A stretch of DNA of 9,301 nt from positions 1-9,301 of the forward strand of contig DYHC01000056.1 of assembly GCA_020724325.1 (NCBI GenBank), in the 5' to 3' direction. Below are positions 7,055-9,301 of this stretch, piece by piece (the stretch's first letter is position 1; each line of letters opens with the position of its first letter). The position numbers were made by a program, and so were the translations under genes. Under the pieces are notes generated by a model. The model did no database searches, was not told the origin of the DNA, and was given only the letters and a program-made list of their open reading frames with translations. The stretch comes from Melioribacter roseus (lineage in GTDB: Bacteria; Bacteroidota; Ignavibacteria; Ignavibacteriales; Melioribacteraceae).

Positions 7055-7088
7055 AATCTGGAAAAATCTGTTTAATCAGTTCTATCTG
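7055..7088. repeat. Four phased ATCTG-like pentamers in a convergent intergenic gap
   Basis: AATCTG (7055), AATCTG (7065), AATCAG (7074) and TATCTG (7083) recur every nine to ten bases between convergent genes. The spacing is close to one helical turn. I see no coding frame across it. Similar (AATCTG) phrases are, from memory, common in dispersed intergenic repeats of Bacteroidota, but that is not tested here. Confidence 0.4.
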
Positions 7089-7100
7089 CGAGCAATCTAT

Positions 7101-7130
7101 AAAAATTTATTTCTCAGCTGCCCTCAGCCA
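7101..7130 (-). terminator. Weak candidate terminator of the DUF1028 gene
   Basis: Read on the minus strand just after the stop at 7139, GCTG-AGGG-CAGC forms a four-pair GC stem (plus-strand 7117-7128), extendable by two G-U pairs. A TTTTT run follows at plus-strand 7101-7105. The stem is short and the T run is about eleven bases away, so termination would be inefficient. Confidence 0.3.
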
Positions 7131-7138
7131 TTGACTTG

Positions 7139-8116
7139 TTACTTCATAATTTCGTTAAACGTTTTTTCATCAACGGTAAGTAAACCGCTTGGAACTAACC
7201 GTGGAGTTAGAATCTTCCAGTTATTATCCTTACTAAAAATTTCTTTAAACATCGGTAATGCTTCATTTATTCTGCCGTTGTTTGCCAAAGTAACCGCAGT
7301 CCAGTATTTCATTTCAATATTATCAGGAAACATTTTCATAGCCGCAGAATATTCTGCCATTGCTTTATCCATTTCATTTTTTTCAACGGCAAGATCGCCG
7401 TTATTCATGTGTTCATAAGCGCGGTGGACAGATAGTAATCTTCTAAGTTCTATAAGAGGTTGTGGATGGTCGTCAACTCTTAGATCAACAATTCTATCTT
7501 CCCACACTTTTCCTGTTGATTTTCCTCTAACAACAAGCAGTGCAGCCGATTGCTTCCCTCTAATATCTCCTCCGGCATTTTCAGCTGCTTCAAGTGCTGT
7601 AAGCATTCTCTCTGCTAATTTTCCTTTCGAATTTTTGAATGATTCTGCCATTGCCGGCCAGACATTATAATTTAACATAAGATTTGCCTGAACAGAAAAA
7701 TTTTCTTCAGCAATATTACCTGCAGGTTGAATGCACTTTACGCCGGTGTATGATGCAGCTCTTCCTTTAGAGTCAAGAACTGCTAATTGTCTAAAATCCC
7801 TTCCGTCATCACTACTGATTAGTTGATCAACTACTTCTTGCGGACTCTTACCTTGTTTAAGCAATTCTAACCCTCGCGGACCAAAAGAAGCATTAACAAA
7901 TGACTGGGTTGCAATTACACCAACGCCAGCTTCACCCCAGCTTACAATAGTTCCTACTGAAAACCAGTGGGATTGAACCGCAACTCCCATATCACCTGTT
8001 TGAGGATCAAATGCAACAATTGAATAAGTGTGTGCAAATGGTTCGTTCCTCAAATATGTTTGTGCATGTGTTATAATCGTGATTAAAACGATCAACAAAA
8101 ACAATTTTACTCTCAT
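7139..8116 (-). CDS. Secreted DUF1028 (Ntn-hydrolase-like) protein with C-terminal TPR extension
   Basis: A 325-residue exported protein. A Sec signal peptide (about residues 1-18, MRVK then a hydrophobic core ending HA) is followed by a complete DUF1028 domain (PF06267, about 27-230). Its marks are TYSIVAFDPQTGDMGVAVQS (30-49), GVGVIATQ (64-71), FGPRGLELL (78-86), GGDIRGKQSAALLV (182-195) and RVDDHPQPLIEL (213-224). The family is assigned to the Ntn-hydrolase superfamily; no substrate is firmly known. Residues about 232-295 look like one or two TPR repeats, with an AMAEYSAAMKMFPDN helix pair. A CGGAG ribosome site sits before the ATG. It is divergent from the FKBP gene and convergent with the polyferredoxin gene. 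Peptidase or amidohydrolase activity in the periplasm is a guess from the fold. Confidence 0.92.
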   Translation of the reverse strand: MRVKLFLLIVLITIITHAQTYLRNEPFAHTYSIVAFDPQTGDMGVAVQSHWFSVGTIVSWGEAGVGVIATQSFVNASFGPRGLELLKQGKSPQEVVDQLISSDDGRDFRQLAVLDSKGRAASYTGVKCIQPAGNIAEENFSVQANLMLNYNVWPAMAESFKNSKGKLAERMLTALEAAENAGGDIRGKQSAALLVVRGKSTGKVWEDRIVDLRVDDHPQPLIELRRLLSVHRAYEHMNNGDLAVEKNEMDKAMAEYSAAMKMFPDNIEMKYWTAVTLANNGRINEALPMFKEIFSKDNNWKILTPRLVPSGLLTVDEKTFNEIMK

Positions 8117-8194
8117 AATTACTCCGATTGTTTTTTACAAATTAATCTTTATCAATTTCTTTAACAACATTAATAGCAGAGTTAACTGAATCCG

Positions 8195-8211
8195 GCAATA
8201 AGCTTATTTGC
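8195..8211. promoter_or_regulatory. Palindrome in the DUF1028/FKBP divergent region
   Basis: AATAAGCTTATT (8197-8208) is a perfect 12-base palindrome. With one missing base the symmetry extends to GCAATAAGCTTATTTGC (8195-8211). It overlaps the proposed -33 element of the FKBP promoter and lies about 80 bases upstream of both start codons, so it could be an operator. No regulator consensus is recognised. Confidence 0.3.
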
Positions 8212-8238
8212 TAATGAATTAAAAGAGGTTTATTTTCG
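8207..8238 (+). promoter_or_regulatory. Candidate Bacteroidota-type promoter for the FKBP gene
   Basis: TTTG (8207-8210), exactly 20 bases, then TATTTTCG (8231-8238) matches TTTG-N19-21-TAnnTTTG with one mismatch. The start codon is 38 bases further on, leaving room for a short leader containing the GGAG ribosome site at 8268-8271. Confidence 0.4.
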
Positions 8239-8276
8239 AACCCCATAAATATTCAACAGAATTCAACGGAGATAAA

Positions 8277-8975
8277 ATGAAAACAGTAAAAATATTTTTA
8301 ATAATGCTTATGCTTGCCTCATCTATAAATGGTCAGAAAGATCAGAGCAGCATAACATTAAAAACATTTGAGGATTCGGTTAGTTACAGCATAGGTCAAA
8401 ACATTGGTACCAGCCTTAAAGAACCGTATATGCAAATTAATTTTGAAATTCTTGTTCAAGCTATGAAAGATGCAATAAGCGGCACTCAAAAATTATTAAG
8501 CGATGAACAGATGCAAACTTGTATGATGAAATTTAATCAGAAAGTTATGGCTAAAAGAGAAGCTGACAATAAAATTACAAGCGATAAAAACAAAGAAAAA
8601 GGAAAACAGTTTCTTGAAGCAAATTCTAAGAAAGATGGAGTTGTTGTTTTGCCAAGCGGACTTCAATATAAAGTAATTGTCAAAGGGGAGGGACCCTCAC
8701 CAAAAGCAGAAGACAAGGTTAGCGTTCATTATACAGGTACTTTAATTGACGGAACAAAATTCGACAGCTCTTACGACCGGAATGCACCGGCAGTCTTTGG
8801 AGTTACACAGGTAATTAAAGGATGGACTGAAGCACTTCAATTGATGCGCGTTGGCGATAAGTGGGAATTGTTTATTCCTTCCGAATTAGCTTATGGAGAT
8901 TCTGGTGCCGGTGGTGTAATTGGTCCCGGCGAAGTATTAGTTTTTGAAGTGGAGTTATTGAGCATAATTAAGTAA
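8277..8975 (+). CDS. Periplasmic FKBP-type peptidyl-prolyl cis-trans isomerase (Mip/FkpA-like)
   Basis: A 232-residue exported folding helper that catalyses cis-trans isomerisation of prolyl bonds. A Sec signal peptide covers about 1-19 (cleavage near ASSING/Q; no lipobox Cys). An FKBP N-terminal helical, dimerisation-type domain (about 31-120, with SVSYSIGQNIGTSL) is followed by a full FKBP domain (about 125-231). Pocket residues match FKBP12 by position: Tyr152, Phe162, Asp163, Phe174, Val179-Ile180, Trp183, Tyr206 and Phe223. GPGEVLVFEVELL closes the domain. Length and order fit Mip, FkpA and FklB relatives. A good GGAG site (8268-8271) is five bases before the ATG. It appears to be transcribed alone from the divergent region shared with the DUF1028 gene. 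Confidence 0.95.
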   Translation: MKTVKIFLIMLMLASSINGQKDQSSITLKTFEDSVSYSIGQNIGTSLKEPYMQINFEILVQAMKDAISGTQKLLSDEQMQTCMMKFNQKVMAKREADNKITSDKNKEKGKQFLEANSKKDGVVVLPSGLQYKVIVKGEGPSPKAEDKVSVHYTGTLIDGTKFDSSYDRNAPAVFGVTQVIKGWTEALQLMRVGDKWELFIPSELAYGDSGAGGVIGPGEVLVFEVELLSIIK

Positions 8976-9119
8976 GAACTTTTCTAAGATGGATTGAAAA
9001 AAAATACAGCTTTCGCAGATTTTCATTAGCGCTGTGACATAATAATTAGAATTGATCTATCATAACAAAACAAATGCTTAAGGTAGTATTATTATGCAGT
9101 TCTTTTATTTTTTAATAAG

Positions 9120-9149
9120 ACACTTAGAAAAATCAGTGAGAACACTTAG
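9120..9149. repeat. Direct repeat ACACTTAG, 22-base period
   Basis: ACACTTAG occurs at 9120-9127 and 9142-9149. The copies are followed by AAAAATCAG and TTTTTTCAG respectively. The AGTG between them (9135-9138) can pair with the CACT of either copy; with the downstream copy it forms AGTG-AGAA-CACT ahead of TAGTTTTTT, a very weak terminator-like shape. Confidence 0.35.
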
Positions 9150-9171
9150 TTTTTTCAGAAACTCAACAACA

Positions 9172-9213
9172 TTGAAGGTCACAAGGAAATAAATAGCGAC
9201 TCTTGACCTTCAA
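9172..9213. repeat. Perfect 10-base inverted repeat with 22-base spacer
   Basis: TTGAAGGTCA (9172-9181) and TGACCTTCAA (9204-9213) are exact reverse complements. The right arm also contains its own small dyad ACCTT-C-AAGGT (9206-9216), so alternative folds compete. No T run follows, which argues against a terminator. Confidence 0.5.
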
Positions 9214-9277
9214 GGTTTAGGTTCCGATCCCAGTAATGTTATTACGAATCCCGCAAAGCGACTAAGAGTCTACGGAT

Positions 9278-9301
9278 AGATTCTTCGCCTCACTTCGTTC
9301 G
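9278..9301. repeat. Probable left half of a dispersed REP-like palindrome, cut by the window edge
   Basis: AGATTCTTCGCCTCACTTCG plus the last four bases matches, from memory, the first half of a widespread bacterial intergenic palindrome that continues as CTCAGAATGAC. Only half is in the window, so its symmetry cannot be confirmed here. Confidence 0.4.

Larger units (their letters stand above)
8976..9301. other. 326-base non-coding tail rich in small repeats
   Basis: I find no frame worth calling on either strand. Contents in order: a weak ACAGC/GCTGT stem (9006-9010 and 9031-9035) with no T run; a direct repeat ACACTTAG (9120-9127 and 9142-9149); a perfect 10-base inverted repeat (9172-9181 and 9204-9213); a longer-range GACTCTT/AAGAGTC pair (9198-9204 and 9264-9270); and a final segment resembling half of a dispersed palindrome. 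No strong terminator for the FKBP gene is evident. Confidence 0.6.

Noticed and set aside
7131..7418. Plus-strand frame opposite the end of the DUF1028 gene
   Set aside because: Antisense to the TPR region; no ribosome site and no recognisable features.
8996..9035. Intrinsic terminator of the FKBP gene at ACAGC/GCTGT
   Set aside because: The stem is only five pairs, the loop is 20 bases, and no T run follows.
9215..9260. tRNA-like phrases GGTTCCGATCCC and TTACGAATCCCGC
   Set aside because: They recall a T-arm, but no seven-base loop with a proper five-pair stem, acceptor stem or anticodon arm can be formed around them.

Overview
The window reads as an AT-rich chromosomal stretch from a member of the Ignavibacteria/Melioribacter-like lineage (Bacteroidota/Chlorobi side of the tree). 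This placement is an inference. It rests on the DUF2723 giant membrane protein, on a DUF362 protein next to a NapH/NapG-type polyferredoxin, on the secreted DUF1028-TPR protein, and on possible Bacteroidota-style promoters (TTG/TTTG, about 20 bases, TAnnTTTG-like). No rRNA, tRNA, CRISPR array, transposase or phage gene was found.

Layout. Positions 1-3014 (minus strand) hold a two-gene unit: a small charged hypothetical protein followed by a large DUF2723 membrane protein that runs off the left edge. A small GT2 glycosyltransferase (3112-3756, plus) is transcribed away from it. It ends at a 117-base nested inverted repeat shared with a convergent membrane-protein gene (3893-4399, minus). A palindrome-bearing divergent promoter region (4400-4491) separates that gene from a plus-strand pair: a Tat-exported DUF362 protein broken by a frameshift (4492-5398), then an intact 523-residue membrane polyferredoxin (5454-7025). 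A convergent gap with phased short repeats follows, then a secreted DUF1028-TPR protein (7139-8116, minus). A divergent promoter region leads to a periplasmic FKBP prolyl isomerase (8277-8975, plus). The last 326 bases are non-coding and rich in inverted and direct repeats, ending in what looks like half of a dispersed palindromic repeat.

How the genes fit together. DUF2723 proteins are GT-C-type relatives of the human O-mannosyltransferase TMEM260, so with the GT2 enzyme the left third may concern surface or protein glycosylation. The centre is an uncharacterised electron-transfer module. The DUF362 protein carries a twin-arginine leader. The polyferredoxin fuses a four-helix NapH-like half to a NapG-like half through an internal Tat-like segment (Lys-Arg, then a hydrophobic stretch), suggesting a dual Sec/Tat-inserted protein with iron-sulfur clusters on both sides of the membrane. 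The right part is envelope housekeeping.

The most interesting points are the internal Tat-like junction of the polyferredoxin, the frameshift that also removes a conserved Gly-Trp from its DUF362 partner, and the nested inverted repeat at 3763-3879. All family names come from recognition of the translated sequence; no database search was run.
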